DNA of 64,000 nt. It comes from Haladaptatus pallidirubidus. Lineage in GTDB: Archaea; Halobacteriota; Halobacteria; Halobacteriales; Haladaptataceae. The notes below the pieces were generated by a model that ran no database searches, had not been told where the DNA came from, and saw only the letters and a list, made by a program, of their open reading frames with translations. The stretch is taken from positions 558,001 through 622,000 of the forward strand of contig NZ_CP085301.1 of NCBI RefSeq assembly GCF_020700235.1. The letters run 5' to 3'. Below, piece after piece: positions 26,054 through 34,660 of this stretch (positions within the stretch are counted from its first letter, which is position 1; each line of letters starts with the position of its first letter). The translations under genes were made by a program, and so were the position numbers.

Positions 26054-27298
26054 GTGAAACCGACTAGTGATTTTCGGCGTGGCCTCTTTCTCATCGTATT
26101 CGGTGCGCTACTCGTCGGAGTGGTGTTCGGGGCGAGTTGGGCGCTCGCCCCGAACACGAGCGTAACGACCCCCGATTCGAACGCAACGACGACCACGCTC
26201 GTCGGCGTGCAGGGGCCCGGATGGGGCGGAAGCGTAGTCGAACTTGACAGCAACGGAACGAGGATGTGGCGCATCGGGAACGCCATCAGCTATCAGGACG
26301 TTTCGATGCTCGACAACGGAACCGTGCTGGCGACCCACGCGGATGGAAACTACCAGCGGTGCGGTCAGTTCCCCGCACCCTGCAAGCGAACCGGTGTCAG
26401 GTTCATCGACCCCGCAGGAAACCCGAACATCGTCGGCGAGTGGAGCTATCCGGTTCGAACCCGGAAGGATAGCGAGGTTCACGACGCGGAGATGGTTCCC
26501 TCGGGCGAACTACTGGTCGCGGACATGGAGTACGAGAGCATCTACACGTACAACTTCTCGACCGGAAATCGGTCGTGGACCTGGAACGCGAGTCAGTACT
26601 ACAACGAGCCCCGCGACCCGACCAGAACCGACTGGCTCCACATCAACGACGTGGATAGAATCGGCGACGGACGATACCTCGTCTCGGTTCGGAACACGAA
26701 CCAGCTGCTCGTCATCGAACGCGGTGAAGGGGTAGTCGAAGTGATCAACAAAGACCGCGACCCGTCGGTGCTCAACAAGCAACACAATCCGCACTGGCTT
26801 GGAGACGGTGCCGTACTCGTCGCGGATTCCGAGAACCACCGCGTCGTCGAACTTCACAGAAACGAATCGTCCGGGGAGTGGGAAGAGGCGTGGATAGTGT
26901 ACGAAGCGGGCGGAATTCACTTCGATTGGCCGCGCGACGCAGACCGCCTGCCGAACGGGAACACCCTCATCACGGACAGTCGGAACAATCGCGTGGTCGA
27001 GATAACGCGAAACGGCAGCGTCGTCACCAGTTACACCGTTCCCGACTTACCCTACGAAGCCGACCGCGTTCCGTTCGGGGAGTCGCACGGACGACCGTAT
27101 GAAACGGCAGGCGAGTACGACGTGTTCGGTGACCGAAGCACAGAAATTCCGATACTATCCGCGCTTCTCACAGGGGCGCGCCATTCTGTCGCGCTTCCGT
27201 TCTGGGTGTCCGAACTGCACGTCCTCGTCGTCCTCGTCGCGGTCATCCTCTGGGGAGTGGGTGGAGCACTGTTGGTCAAGTCCCGGTGGACATCCTGA
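26054..27298 (+). CDS. Arylsulfotransferase (ASST)-like membrane-anchored protein
   Basis: A 414-residue protein starting with GTG. A membrane helix near residues 12-32 (FLIVFGALLVGVVFGASWAL) and another at the C-terminus (LHVLVVLVAVILWGVGGALLV) flank an exported domain with beta-propeller-like repeats: HDAEMVPSGELLVADMEYESIYTYN, WLHINDVDRIGDGRYLVSVRNTNQL, DWPRDADRLPNGNTLITDSRNNRVVEI. These repeats match the arylsulfotransferase family (PF05935/PF14269 type), which in bacteria transfers sulfate between phenols in the periplasm. Whether the archaeal enzyme is a sulfotransferase is uncertain; the conserved histidines are partly visible (HDAEM, WLHIND). A 40-aa zinc-finger gene follows after 38 nt. 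Confidence 0.78.
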   Translation: MKPTSDFRRGLFLIVFGALLVGVVFGASWALAPNTSVTTPDSNATTTTLVGVQGPGWGGSVVELDSNGTRMWRIGNAISYQDVSMLDNGTVLATHADGNYQRCGQFPAPCKRTGVRFIDPAGNPNIVGEWSYPVRTRKDSEVHDAEMVPSGELLVADMEYESIYTYNFSTGNRSWTWNASQYYNEPRDPTRTDWLHINDVDRIGDGRYLVSVRNTNQLLVIERGEGVVEVINKDRDPSVLNKQHNPHWLGDGAVLVADSENHRVVELHRNESSGEWEEAWIVYEAGGIHFDWPRDADRLPNGNTLITDSRNNRVVEITRNGSVVTSYTVPDLPYEADRVPFGESHGRPYETAGEYDVFGDRSTEIPILSALLTGARHSVALPFWVSELHVLVVLVAVILWGVGGALLVKSRWTS

Positions 27299-27336
27299 GG
27301 GAAACAGTCAAACCGGTCGCATCCGGTAGTTTTCCT

Positions 27337-27459
27337 ATGGCAGAAGAGGCAAACGGACGACCCTGTCCGCTCTGTGGCGAGTCTATGTACCACCGCCACT
27401 GTAAGTACGTCTGCCCCCAACACGGCGTCGTCTACGACTGTTCAGACACTTTTTACTGA
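27337..27459 (+). CDS. Tiny zinc-finger protein, 40 aa (HVO_2523-like)
   Basis: Translated by hand: MAEEANGRPCPLCGESMYHR..., ending DCSDTFY. Four cysteines in two pairs (CPLC and CKYVC) plus several His make a compact zinc finger; the pattern CPLCG...HRHCKYVCPQHG resembles a haloarchaeal single-zinc-finger family that I recall as HVO_2523. ATG at 27337 lies 38 nt after the arylsulfotransferase-like gene on the same strand. Role unknown; such proteins are often regulators or RNA-binding. Confidence 0.7.
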   Translation: MAEEANGRPCPLCGESMYHRHCKYVCPQHGVVYDCSDTFY

Positions 27460-27498
27460 CATCTCTGCGATTGTACAGCTTCATCCGATTTCGATACC

Positions 27499-28146
27499 TC
27501 ACTCGCTATCGAAGAAATGTCGGTACGCAGGCCCGGCCAACAGGAGAAGCGCAACGAGCCCCATAGCCGCGATGAGGGGCAAATTCTTTCCGAGTTCGTC
27601 CACCGAGAGCGAATCCAACGAACTTCCGGCGAGCACCGCCGCGATCATCCACGGTGCTTCGCCGATGGTCGTCCCGATGACGAACGCCCGCGGCGAAACG
27701 TTGGATAAGCCCGCCGTCGCCGAGATGGCGTCGGCGGGCACCGGAGAGAGTCGGGACACGACTATCCCGCGCAGGTCACCGGTCGTCTCGAAAAATCGGC
27801 CGCCGGACTCGCCGAGTCGGCCGAACATTCCCCCCTCGATGCCGAAATACCGCGCACCGGCGAACGGAACGCAGGAACTCATCGTCGCACCGACGAGGGC
27901 GACCGGAATACCGACGACCGGCCCGTAGACGTACCCAACCGCCGCAGCGACTGCGGTCGTCGGCCACGCGAAAAACGGGCGAACGAGATAGACGAGGAGG
28001 AAGAAAACGCAAGCGAGGAACGGGTGTTCGGTCACACGCTCGACCTGCTCGAAGACGACCGTCGGCGAGAAAAAAACGCCCGCAAGAACGACCAGCGCGA
28101 CGACTGCGAATGCGGTGATATGCCGACGAGTCTTCGTGAGAACCAT
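27499..28146 (-). CDS. TVP38/TMEM64 (VTT-domain) family membrane protein
   Basis: A 215-residue integral membrane protein of the DedA/VTT superfamily. Features: N-terminal helix, then FFAWPTTAVAAAVGYVYGPVVGIPVALVGATMSSCVPFAGARYFG (re-entrant core near residues 60-105), and VVSRLSPVPADAISATAGLSNVSPRAFVIGTTIGEAPW (near 125-165) with the family's conserved Arg and Pro. Family members are lipid scramblase-like or polyprenyl-phosphate flippase-like; the exact substrate is not known here. Divergent from the gene at 28233. Confidence 0.82.
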   Translation of the reverse strand: MVLTKTRRHITAFAVVALVVLAGVFFSPTVVFEQVERVTEHPFLACVFFLLVYLVRPFFAWPTTAVAAAVGYVYGPVVGIPVALVGATMSSCVPFAGARYFGIEGGMFGRLGESGGRFFETTGDLRGIVVSRLSPVPADAISATAGLSNVSPRAFVIGTTIGEAPWMIAAVLAGSSLDSLSVDELGKNLPLIAAMGLVALLLLAGPAYRHFFDSE

Positions 28147-28232
28147 TCTGCCGTAGGTAGCGGGGGAAGAGGTTAAGTTCTTTCCACCCGAGCGCGCAAC
28201 GTTTAATCCGCTTCGTGCGGGATTCGTAGTCG

Positions 28233-28592
28233 ATGGACGAGGACGATACCGTCGCGCTGGGGGTGGAACTGTTGTCCAAACTAGAACATCCCGAACTGTC
28301 GGTCGCGGAGGCGGTAGACCGCATCGAGACGATTACCACCAATCCGTCGATGACGCGGACGATTCTCGACGAGGCCGAAAAACGCGGCGTCATCGAGCGC
28401 GAAAACGGAATCATCCGACCGCAGGGCGGCAGCTACCTCAGGTTCGAAAGCGACGTGGTGACGAAGGAAGGAGATTTCAGCTGTCGGCGCTGTGGAACCG
28501 GCATCTCGACGGGTTACTTCATGAAACTCGATGCGGGCGAACACGGGCCGTTCGGGTCGTCCTGTATTCGGAAGGTGACGGGACGAGAGTGA
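28233..28592 (+). CDS. Small DNA-binding-like protein (DUF5830-type)
   Basis: A 119-residue protein. Residues 1-60 are helical and look like a helix-turn-helix (LSVAEAVDRIETITTNPSMTRTILDEAEKRGVIERENGI), and the C-terminal half has FSCRRCGTGISTGYFMKLDAGEHGPFGSSCIRKVTGR with two Cys pairs (CRRC, and one Cys near the end) that probably bind zinc. This matches what I know as the haloarchaeal DUF5830 family. The ATG is about 25-30 nt after a TATA-like gtttaatcc, suggesting a leaderless mRNA. Role unknown. Confidence 0.72.
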   Translation: MDEDDTVALGVELLSKLEHPELSVAEAVDRIETITTNPSMTRTILDEAEKRGVIERENGIIRPQGGSYLRFESDVVTKEGDFSCRRCGTGISTGYFMKLDAGEHGPFGSSCIRKVTGRE

Positions 28593-28610
28593 GACCCGGC
28601 AGAAAAATGG

Positions 28611-29782
28611 CTATCGACCGCGCGTCAGTTCCTCGATGAGTTGCTCGATGGTGCGTTGCTGTTGTTCGAGCAGTTCGTTCTGTCGCTCGACGACTTCGGT
28701 AAGGGCGGTCAGTTGCGCCTCCACCGGGTCGTCTAAATTCTCGCTCGCGGATTAGAAGCCCGAGTCGGCAAAACCGGTCGTCGCTTCGGGTTCCTGTGCG
28801 ATGGTTTTCCCCGTTTGAGATCCGCTATTTTCGGTTTCTCGCGGCTCGGTTTCCGATTCGGCGGCCGAACCGGTCGGCGAGCCAGTGGAAGCGGGTCGTG
28901 ATTCCGCGGCCGTCGCGTCCGTCGGTGCGGATTCGGTCGTCGCGTGGTCGGCATCTTCCAGTTCCGCAGAAACGCGTTCGGCCTCGCCCTTGCCGAGCGG
29001 ATCGGATGGCACCCCTTCCACGATTTGTCCGTTGTCGTCGAGTTCGGGCGGGTCCGCATTGAGCGGTTCGACGCCGCCCCCGAACACGTCGTCATCCTCG
29101 GTGAGCGAGACGTTTTCGTCGGATTTCGGCTCGGATTTTCGTCCGGTGCGACCGTCTGCTTGAACTCGGCGTAACTACCGACATCGTGGTAGGTGAGGAG
29201 CGACTGTTCGATTCGCTCGCGGACTTCTCGGGTTCGGTCGCTCGGAGTTTTGATTCGCTGAGGGCGACCGTTCGCTTCGATGATAATTTGCGAGGAGACG
29301 GTTCCTTCTTCGACGTCGAGACTCGTCACGTCGGCAAAATGGAACTGCTCGAAATCTTGATCCCAAATCGCTTCTCCCACGTGTTTTACGACGCGTGCGC
29401 TAGTGAGTACCAGGGTGAGTTCGCTGAACTGGTAGGTTTGGGTGACCTGCTCGTTCGCGTCGGTGATACCCGCGCCGTTCAGCACACCAGCGATGACGGG
29501 ATGCAGTGCATCGTGAAGGCGTTTGGTCGGGATTTTAAAGGTGTCTTCGCCGTCGATACCGTAATCGAGGGTGATGGTGGATTTCCGTCGCCCTTCGGCG
29601 ACGGAAATCCGCTCCGCTCCGTGTGGGTACTCTTCGACCGATTCGTCGCTCAACAGGCCGTCGGCGCGGTAGACGAGTGTTCGCGAGGGTGTGACGAAAA
29701 GGATGTCTTCCCCGCCAAGCGACACTTTCGCGGCGACGTGCTCGTCTCCGAGACTAGACTGGACGATTCCCGGTACGCTCAT
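28611..29782 (-). pseudogene. Haloarchaeal PH-like domain protein (DUF7115-type), broken by a 1-nt frameshift and an in-frame stop
   Basis: The start (SVPGIVQSSLGDEHVAAKVSLGGEDILFVTPSRTLVYRADGLL) and about 215 residues form an intact PH-like beta-rich domain. Near 29128-29136 the frame shifts: restoring one base (ccgag to ccggag) would continue into KSDENVSLTEDDDVFGGGVEPLNADPPELDD, an acidic linker that runs to ATTGFADSGF, where a TAA (28752-28754) interrupts. Read through, the same frame continues with SASENLDDPVEAQLTALTEVVERQNELLEQQQRTIEQLIEELTRGR and TAG at 28611-28613, a coiled coil that is the expected C-terminus. Two independent lesions make this a pseudogene, unless they are sequence errors. 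The function of the family is unknown. Confidence 0.75.
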
Positions 29783-29971
29783 GCAGGGAATGGTCAGGCC
29801 CGTATCTTAAATCCGCCGGGTGAACACGACACAGACAAAACTGGTATGATAACCAGCATAGGATTGTCGTGCAAGTCGAACGACGGCGTCGCCATCGTGG
29901 CGTGCATCCCAGTGACATCCGGCGGTCGATATGAGAACTTTAAAGAGTGACTCATCCCTACCCGTAGTTGA

Positions 29972-30123
29972 GCCCGGGTGGCTTAGCTGGACATAGCGCC
30001 GCACTCATAGGGTTCTGAGATTTGGCGCTCAGGCCTTGGAAGCCTCCCATGCGCCCGTGAGGCCCCGCCAGGCCTCGAACCTGGGACATGCGGAGATCGA
30101 GGGTTCGGAGCCCTCCCCGGGCA
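29972..30123 (+). tRNA. tRNA-Met (CAU, elongator type) with 78-nt intron
   Basis: Exon 1 is 29972-30009 and exon 2 is 30088-30123, together 74 nt. Acceptor stem GCCCGGG (29972-29978) pairs with CCCGGGC (30116-30122), discriminator A. The anticodon stem CCGCA pairs with TGCGG (30089-30093) and the loop reads CTCATA-[intron]-A, anticodon CAT. The intron (30010-30087) sits at the canonical position 37/38, as in other haloarchaeal tRNA-Met genes, and is removed by the splicing endonuclease through a bulge-helix-bulge. A box A element (actttaaag, 29937-29945) lies about 27-35 nt upstream. Confidence 0.94.
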
Positions 30124-30599
30124 TTTTCACGACTTCAATTCGATAGCCGAGCCGAGGTTCCGGGCGTCGAAATTCGGTAGATCCGCGGATAGCCGGCGAG
30201 TGAAGCGAACCGGGGATAGAACGGCAAACGCTCGATGGTCGGATTTGTTCCCGATTCGACCCCTTTCCGATGACGCGCTCGTTTGTGCGAAGTTCGTGTT
30301 GGAAGACAGAATATATCGCAGCGTGCAAATATTCAATTCAATTGCCAAAGTGAGAACTTCTCGATGATTCGAAATCAGAAGTTCGAGTTTCGATTTCATG
30401 ATACTCTATCGGACACGTTTTGAAAACCGATTCATAGATACTAGCTCAAAACCCGTTTTAAAAGGTCTAAAGATCTCTCAGAAGATTATAAAATGCCGGT
30501 GAACCGAATTAGAGTGGTAAAATAGCGCGAATTTCGTTGTACACTCATCTCGTTATATGACCCCTCCAGTCGTAGCGAGAGATACATCCCAGAGTAATC
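30124..30599. other. Gene-free AT-rich stretch after tRNA-Met
   Basis: No convincing coding frame on either strand. Holds an 8-bp inverted repeat, gaacttct (30354-30361) and agaagttc (30377-30384), and a TATA-like gttatatga near 30552-30560 that probably serves the gene starting at 30600. Confidence 0.5.
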
Positions 30600-30860
30600 A
30601 TGTCCAGCCCTCCAACGATACAGAACGACCACGCATCGGATTTCGAACTGTCCGTTCCCCGTAACGCCGTCGAAAGCACCGCCCGAAAGCTGTTCGCGCC
30701 GGTTCAGTTCCTGAGCTTCTGGACCGCGGTCGCGCTCCCGTTCGCCTACCCGCCGCTGCTGTATCACGGCTACGTGTCTGCGACGACCGTGACGTTCGCC
30801 CTCCTCCTCGCCCTGAACATGGTCGCCATCGTCGTCGGTCACGGCTACAACCTCGACTGA
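30600..30860 (+). CDS. Small two-helix membrane protein, paralogue 1 (86 aa)
   Basis: A hydrophilic N-terminus of about 30 residues (SSPPTIQNDHASDFELSV) precedes two membrane helices. The segment LFAPVQFLSFWTAVALPFAYPPLLYHG and the closing ALNMVAIVVGHGYNLD match the protein at 32053-32328 (TPLQFVGFWSAVALPFFYVPLL ... HIVALFAGHSYGQE), so the two are paralogues. Both flank the ZIP-family transporter. Function unknown; association with the transporter is only inferred from location. ATG at 30600 follows a TATA-like element by about 45 nt. Confidence 0.75.
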   Translation: MSSPPTIQNDHASDFELSVPRNAVESTARKLFAPVQFLSFWTAVALPFAYPPLLYHGYVSATTVTFALLLALNMVAIVVGHGYNLD

Positions 30861-31015
30861 GCCCCTCCGTTCGACGGACGGCGTCGAACGAATGCCGCCC
30901 TGTTCCGAAGATAGAGCCACACGTATGCGCCGGAATCCGCGTTCCGTTTTTAGGCATGCCGAAATGGTAGGCGTTATGATAAGTATTAACCCTGCGTACG
31001 CCAAAATAGACGGCT

Positions 31016-31828
31016 ATGGGAGTGCTGGGAAACTTCTCGCTGGTATTCGTCGCAGGGCTTATTACGGCGCTCGCAACCGGCGTCGGTGCCCTCCCGTTTT
31101 TTCTCGTCAGCGACGTGAGCGACCGATGGAACGTCGTTCTCTGGGGGCTCGCTTCGGGAATCATGCTCTCCGCGTCGGTGTTCGGTTTGATATTCGAGGG
31201 TGTTTCGAACGTGAACGGCGGCAGTTTCACCGGTGTGGGCATCGGGTTGCTGGTCGGTGCCGGACTCGTCGTCGTAAGCCACCGCGCCATCGCCGGCGTG
31301 GAAGTCAATCCGAAAAAGTACGAGGAGGCAGATTTCAAGAAACTAGTGCTTATCCTCGGTATTCTCACCGTCCACAGTTTTCCGGAAGGTGTCGCAATCG
31401 GCGTCTCGTTCGCTGATTTGAATCTCGGAACCATCGACGGAATCGCCGTTCTCGGGTTTTCGATTCCGCTTCTCGCCATCTTCATGACCGTCGCCATCTC
31501 GATTCACAACGTTCCGGAAGGGGTTGCCATCTCCATCCCACTCCGCTCGATGGGCGTGAGTAACTGGCGGATGGTTTGGTGGTCGATTTTTTCGAGTTTG
31601 CCCCAACCAGTCGGCGCAGTCATCGCGTTCTACTTCGTGCGAACCGCGCGAGATTTCCTTCCCGTCGGGTTCGGCTTTGCGGCGGGGGCCATGATATATC
31701 TCGTCGCGGCCGAGTTCATTCCGGAAGCGCTTGAAGTCGGCGAGGAATTACCAGGCGGTGGCTACCGCGAACTGCTCTCGGGACTCTCCGCGGGGATTCT
31801 TATAATGGTTCCGCTCGCATTCATCTGA
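31016..31828 (+). CDS. ZIP-family metal cation transporter
   Basis: Imports Zn2+ or related divalent metals across the membrane. The 270-residue protein has eight predicted helices. Helix IV carries HSFPEGVAIGV (near residue 125) and helix V carries SIHNVPEGVAISIPL (near residue 165), the paired H-x-x-x-E-G metal-binding motifs of the ZIP family. The usual His-rich cytoplasmic loop between helices III and IV is short here (EVNPKKYEEADFKK). A TATA-like taagtatta (30979-30987) is about 30 nt upstream, so the mRNA may be leaderless. It lies between two paralogous small membrane proteins. Confidence 0.92.
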   Translation: MGVLGNFSLVFVAGLITALATGVGALPFFLVSDVSDRWNVVLWGLASGIMLSASVFGLIFEGVSNVNGGSFTGVGIGLLVGAGLVVVSHRAIAGVEVNPKKYEEADFKKLVLILGILTVHSFPEGVAIGVSFADLNLGTIDGIAVLGFSIPLLAIFMTVAISIHNVPEGVAISIPLRSMGVSNWRMVWWSIFSSLPQPVGAVIAFYFVRTARDFLPVGFGFAAGAMIYLVAAEFIPEALEVGEELPGGGYRELLSGLSAGILIMVPLAFI

Positions 31829-32052
31829 ATTTTATCTTACCGATAAGAATTGTATTTATTCCGTATCCCGAAGAAGAGGTTTCAGTGAAACAACCTCAAA
31901 AACGATTTTGAAGCGTTTGGCGACTTTTTAGAGCGTTATAAATGGATAGACAGGTCGGTTCATTGGTCGTAAACGATGTGAATTCATCCCAACGCTCTCC
32001 ACGCTATAAGGTCGCCCCTGTCTACGACTTAGTCGGGCACGAGTGTGCTACA

Positions 32053-32328
32053 ATGTCGGGAACAACCTCATTCGAAAACGACGGTGACGGTATCAGTCGC
32101 ACCGCTATTGGACGCAAGAAAATCACCGCACTCCACGCGAAGTACCGAGAGCACACGCTCACGACACCGCTTCAGTTCGTCGGCTTCTGGTCGGCAGTTG
32201 CACTGCCGTTCTTCTACGTTCCACTCCTGATAGATGGTCTCGCTGGCGCAGAAATTACGGTTTTCCTCTCCCTGCTGGCATGTCACATCGTCGCCCTCTT
32301 CGCCGGACACTCCTACGGACAGGAGTAG
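32053..32328 (+). CDS. Small two-helix membrane protein, paralogue 2 (91 aa)
   Basis: Second copy of the family at 30600. Polar N-terminus of about 40 residues, then TTPLQFVGFWSAVALPFFYVPLLIDG and VFLSLLACHIVALFAGHSYGQE. A stretch of upstream frame (to 31942) is open but reads as non-conserved sequence; I chose ATG 32053. TATA-like gttataaatg (about 31935) and cgctataag (about 32000) lie upstream. Conserved residues between the copies are P-x-QF-x2-FW-x-AVALPF-x-Y-x-PLL and GH-x-Y, which suggests a specific function, still unknown. Confidence 0.72.
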   Translation: MSGTTSFENDGDGISRTAIGRKKITALHAKYREHTLTTPLQFVGFWSAVALPFFYVPLLIDGLAGAEITVFLSLLACHIVALFAGHSYGQE

Positions 32329-32445
32329 TCCCCCTCTCGCTCGACACCGTCCTCCACTCGCCGTACCCCGGTTTTCCCCTTTCCGCTACTCCCTAACCCT
32401 GTCCTCCTTCGGTCACTTTAACCTCCCTCTCGAAAACGGGTAGAC

Positions 32446-33405
32446 ATGGGACTCGAAACGGTGTCGCTCGGCAGTACCGGCACGAAAGTGAGTGAAATCG
32501 CGTTCGGAACGTGGCGATTCGGTCGAGAAAACGATGAAGGCAAAGTCGAAATCGGCGAAAAGCGCGCTCACGAACTGTTGGACGCCTACGCGGACGCTGG
32601 TGGTAACTTCATCGACACCGCCGACATGTACGGCGACGGCGAGAGCGAGCGATACATCGGCAACTGGCTCGCGAACCGCGATCGCGAGGATTTCGTCGTC
32701 GCATCCAAAATTTACTGGCCGACCCGAAAGGACGACCCGAATGGACGCGGCCTCTCGCGCAAGCACCTGCGCAGGCAGATGAATCTCATTCTCGACCGTC
32801 TCGGTACGGAGTACCTCGACTTGCTCTATATCCACCGGTGGGACGACGAGACGCCCGCTGAGGAGTTCATGCGCACGCTCGACAGGTTCGTCCGGGACGG
32901 CAAAGTGAACTACATCGGCACGTCGACGCTCGAACCGAACGCGTGGAAGGTCGTCAAGGCGAACGAGATGGAGTACGAACCGTTCCGCCTCGCGCAACCG
33001 CGATACAATCTCGTCAACCGCGAAATCGAGTCGAACTACCTGCCGATGTGCGAGGATTACGACATCGGCATCATCCCGTGGTCGCCGCTCGCGGGGGGTT
33101 TCCTGACCGGCAAATACGCCCGAGACGAGGAACCGCCGGAGGGAACCCGCGGCGCGACGGACCAGCAGTTCCGCGATTCCTACCTGACCGAGGAGAACTT
33201 CGACGTACTGGAGGAAGTCGAAACGGTCGCCGAGGAGGTCGGGACGACTCCGGCGAAGGTCAGCCTCGCGTGGTTGCTAAGACACGACGCAGTGACGGCA
33301 CCGATTGTCGGCGCGCGAACGGTAGAGCAGTTGGAAGAGAACCTCGACGCAACCGACGTTTCGCTCAGCGACGAGCAGTTCGAGCGACTGGCCGACGCGA
33401 AATAA
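32446..33405 (+). CDS. Aldo/keto reductase
   Basis: NAD(P)H-dependent oxidoreductase with a TIM barrel, 319 residues. Catalytic tetrad: Asp and Tyr in FIDTADMYGDGESE (near residue 59-72), Lys in VVASKIYW (near 88) and His in LYIHRWDD (near 130). SPLAGGFLTGKYARDEEPPEGTR (near 210) is the potassium-channel-beta-like/AKR signature loop. Substrate not predictable. Probably leaderless: ctttaac (32413-32419) lies 27-33 nt before the ATG. Followed 55 nt later by a small acidic protein. Confidence 0.9.
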   Translation: MGLETVSLGSTGTKVSEIAFGTWRFGRENDEGKVEIGEKRAHELLDAYADAGGNFIDTADMYGDGESERYIGNWLANRDREDFVVASKIYWPTRKDDPNGRGLSRKHLRRQMNLILDRLGTEYLDLLYIHRWDDETPAEEFMRTLDRFVRDGKVNYIGTSTLEPNAWKVVKANEMEYEPFRLAQPRYNLVNREIESNYLPMCEDYDIGIIPWSPLAGGFLTGKYARDEEPPEGTRGATDQQFRDSYLTEENFDVLEEVETVAEEVGTTPAKVSLAWLLRHDAVTAPIVGARTVEQLEENLDATDVSLSDEQFERLADAK

Positions 33406-33460
33406 GAACACTGCACCGCCGAGCCAAGCGTTTTTGACGGATTGCGAACAACCCCACTGC

Positions 33461-33841
33461 ATGGACGAAATTTCACTCGTGGTTCCAGAGGCTATCGTCA
33501 ACTCACTTCCCGAAGACGGCGACGCCGCGGCGCGCGACATGCAGGAGGCCGTCGCGGGGTGGGAAGCGCGACTCAATCGACTTATCGAAGACAACTCGGA
33601 CGAAGACGTGGCCAGCGCCGCCGTCGACGTTGTCGAGCGGTTCGAAACCCGATGGGAGCAGTACGACGATTTCGTCGCCGAACTGCGAGCGTGGGGACAA
33701 TCGCCCATCTACGCGATGGCGTGGCGCGACCTCCACGCCGCGCTCGTCCAGCAGTTGTACGACAACGACGACCTCTCCGCGCACATCGACCGCGAGCGAA
33801 ACGCCCGCATCGTCAACGACGGCATCCGATTCGGGAGATGA
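33461..33841 (+). CDS. Conserved haloarchaeal hypothetical protein, 126 aa
   Basis: An acidic, almost fully helical protein (LNRLIEDNSDEDVASAAVDVVERFETRWEQYDDFVAELRAWG, then SPIYAMAWRDLHAALVQQLYDN) with no membrane segment or known motif. Start ATG at 33461 (MDEISLVVPEAIVNSL). Its stop overlaps the next gene by 4 nt (ATGA), so the two are translationally coupled and may act together. I do not recognise the family. Confidence 0.72.
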   Translation: MDEISLVVPEAIVNSLPEDGDAAARDMQEAVAGWEARLNRLIEDNSDEDVASAAVDVVERFETRWEQYDDFVAELRAWGQSPIYAMAWRDLHAALVQQLYDNDDLSAHIDRERNARIVNDGIRFGR

Positions 33842-34314
33842 GCGGCGACGACCGGCCGCTGTCCCGCGTTCGACGGGCGAAAAGTCAGCAATCGGCCACC
33901 TCCCGAATCGACGGCGGTGCGATTGCGGTCGGAATGGTCGTCACGCTCGGTGCGCATCTCGCCCCCGCCCTGCTGTTGCTTCTCGAAACTTCGGCATCTC
34001 TCGTCCGTCTGACCGCACTTGCGAGCACGGTCGCGTTCCCGTTTGGGAGCTACGTCACCGGACGCTACGCCGGTTCCGACTGGGAGCGCGGCGGACTCAA
34101 CGGCGTATTTGCGGCGGGGGCATCCCTCGTCGTGCTCGGCGCGTCGGCGATAATTCTCGTCGGGGCAGACCGAGCAGTAGCCGAGTTCGGTCGCATGCTC
34201 GTCGGAACACAGGCGGTTGGTTTCGGGCTAACCACCGGGTCGCCCGTGCTCGCGGGAACCGTCGTCTTCCTCCTGTTCGTCGGAATCGTCGGCGGGGCGC
34301 TCGGGGCGAACTGA
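33838..34314 (+). CDS. Membrane protein of unknown function, 158 aa
   Basis: A basic polar N-terminus of about 30 residues (SGDDRPLSRVRRAKSQQS) is followed by four hydrophobic helices: about residues 32-52, 55-75, 85-107 and 130-157, with a Gly-rich loop (GRYAGSDWERGGLNG) between the second and third. The shape resembles haloarchaeal DUF-type four-helix membrane proteins, but I assign no family. Overlaps the upstream soluble gene by 4 nt. Confidence 0.7.
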   Translation: MSGDDRPLSRVRRAKSQQSATSRIDGGAIAVGMVVTLGAHLAPALLLLLETSASLVRLTALASTVAFPFGSYVTGRYAGSDWERGGLNGVFAAGASLVVLGASAIILVGADRAVAEFGRMLVGTQAVGFGLTTGSPVLAGTVVFLLFVGIVGGALGAN

Positions 34315-34390
34315 ATCGGTCGAGGCGGACGCTTGCACCGAACCGTTCCGCAGTCTGAGCGTTTATAATCACAGCGAGCCATTTCCGCGT

Positions 34391-34660
34391 ATGGAACTCA
34401 CGCTCCGGTTCTTTGCGAACTTCCGTGAAGATGTCGGACAGAAGGAACTCGAACGGGAATTCTCGGACGAGGCGACGGTCGGCGACGTGCTGGAATCGCT
34501 CACCGAGGAGTACGGAGTCGACGTGTTCGAGGACGGAGAGTTGCGACCGCAAGTCACCATCATGAAAAACGGAAAGGACGTTGTCCATCTCGACGGCAGG
34601 GAAACCGCACTTGCAGAGGGTGACAGACTCAGCATCTTCCCGCCGGTCGCGGGTGGATAG
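34391..34660 (+). CDS. samp1: Ubiquitin-like small archaeal modifier protein SAMP1 (MoaD/ThiS family)
   Basis: Beta-grasp protein of 89 residues ending in Gly-Gly, the site activated by an E1-like enzyme (UbaA) for either isopeptide linkage to lysines (sampylation) or sulfur transfer in molybdopterin synthesis. Sequence MELTLRFFANFREDVGQKELER and end DGRETALAEGDRLSIFPPVAGG match H. volcanii SAMP1 closely. A TATA-like gtttataatc at 34361-34370 lies 21-30 nt upstream, so the transcript should be leaderless from the ATG. The stop is followed directly by the ATG of another protein that also ends in Gly-Gly. Confidence 0.93.
   Translation: MELTLRFFANFREDVGQKELEREFSDEATVGDVLESLTEEYGVDVFEDGELRPQVTIMKNGKDVVHLDGRETALAEGDRLSIFPPVAGG

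Noticed and set aside
30124..30599. Small minus-strand frames (about 90-99 codons) after tRNA-Met
   Set aside because: Low-complexity, non-acidic translations overlapping the tRNA; no family likeness.
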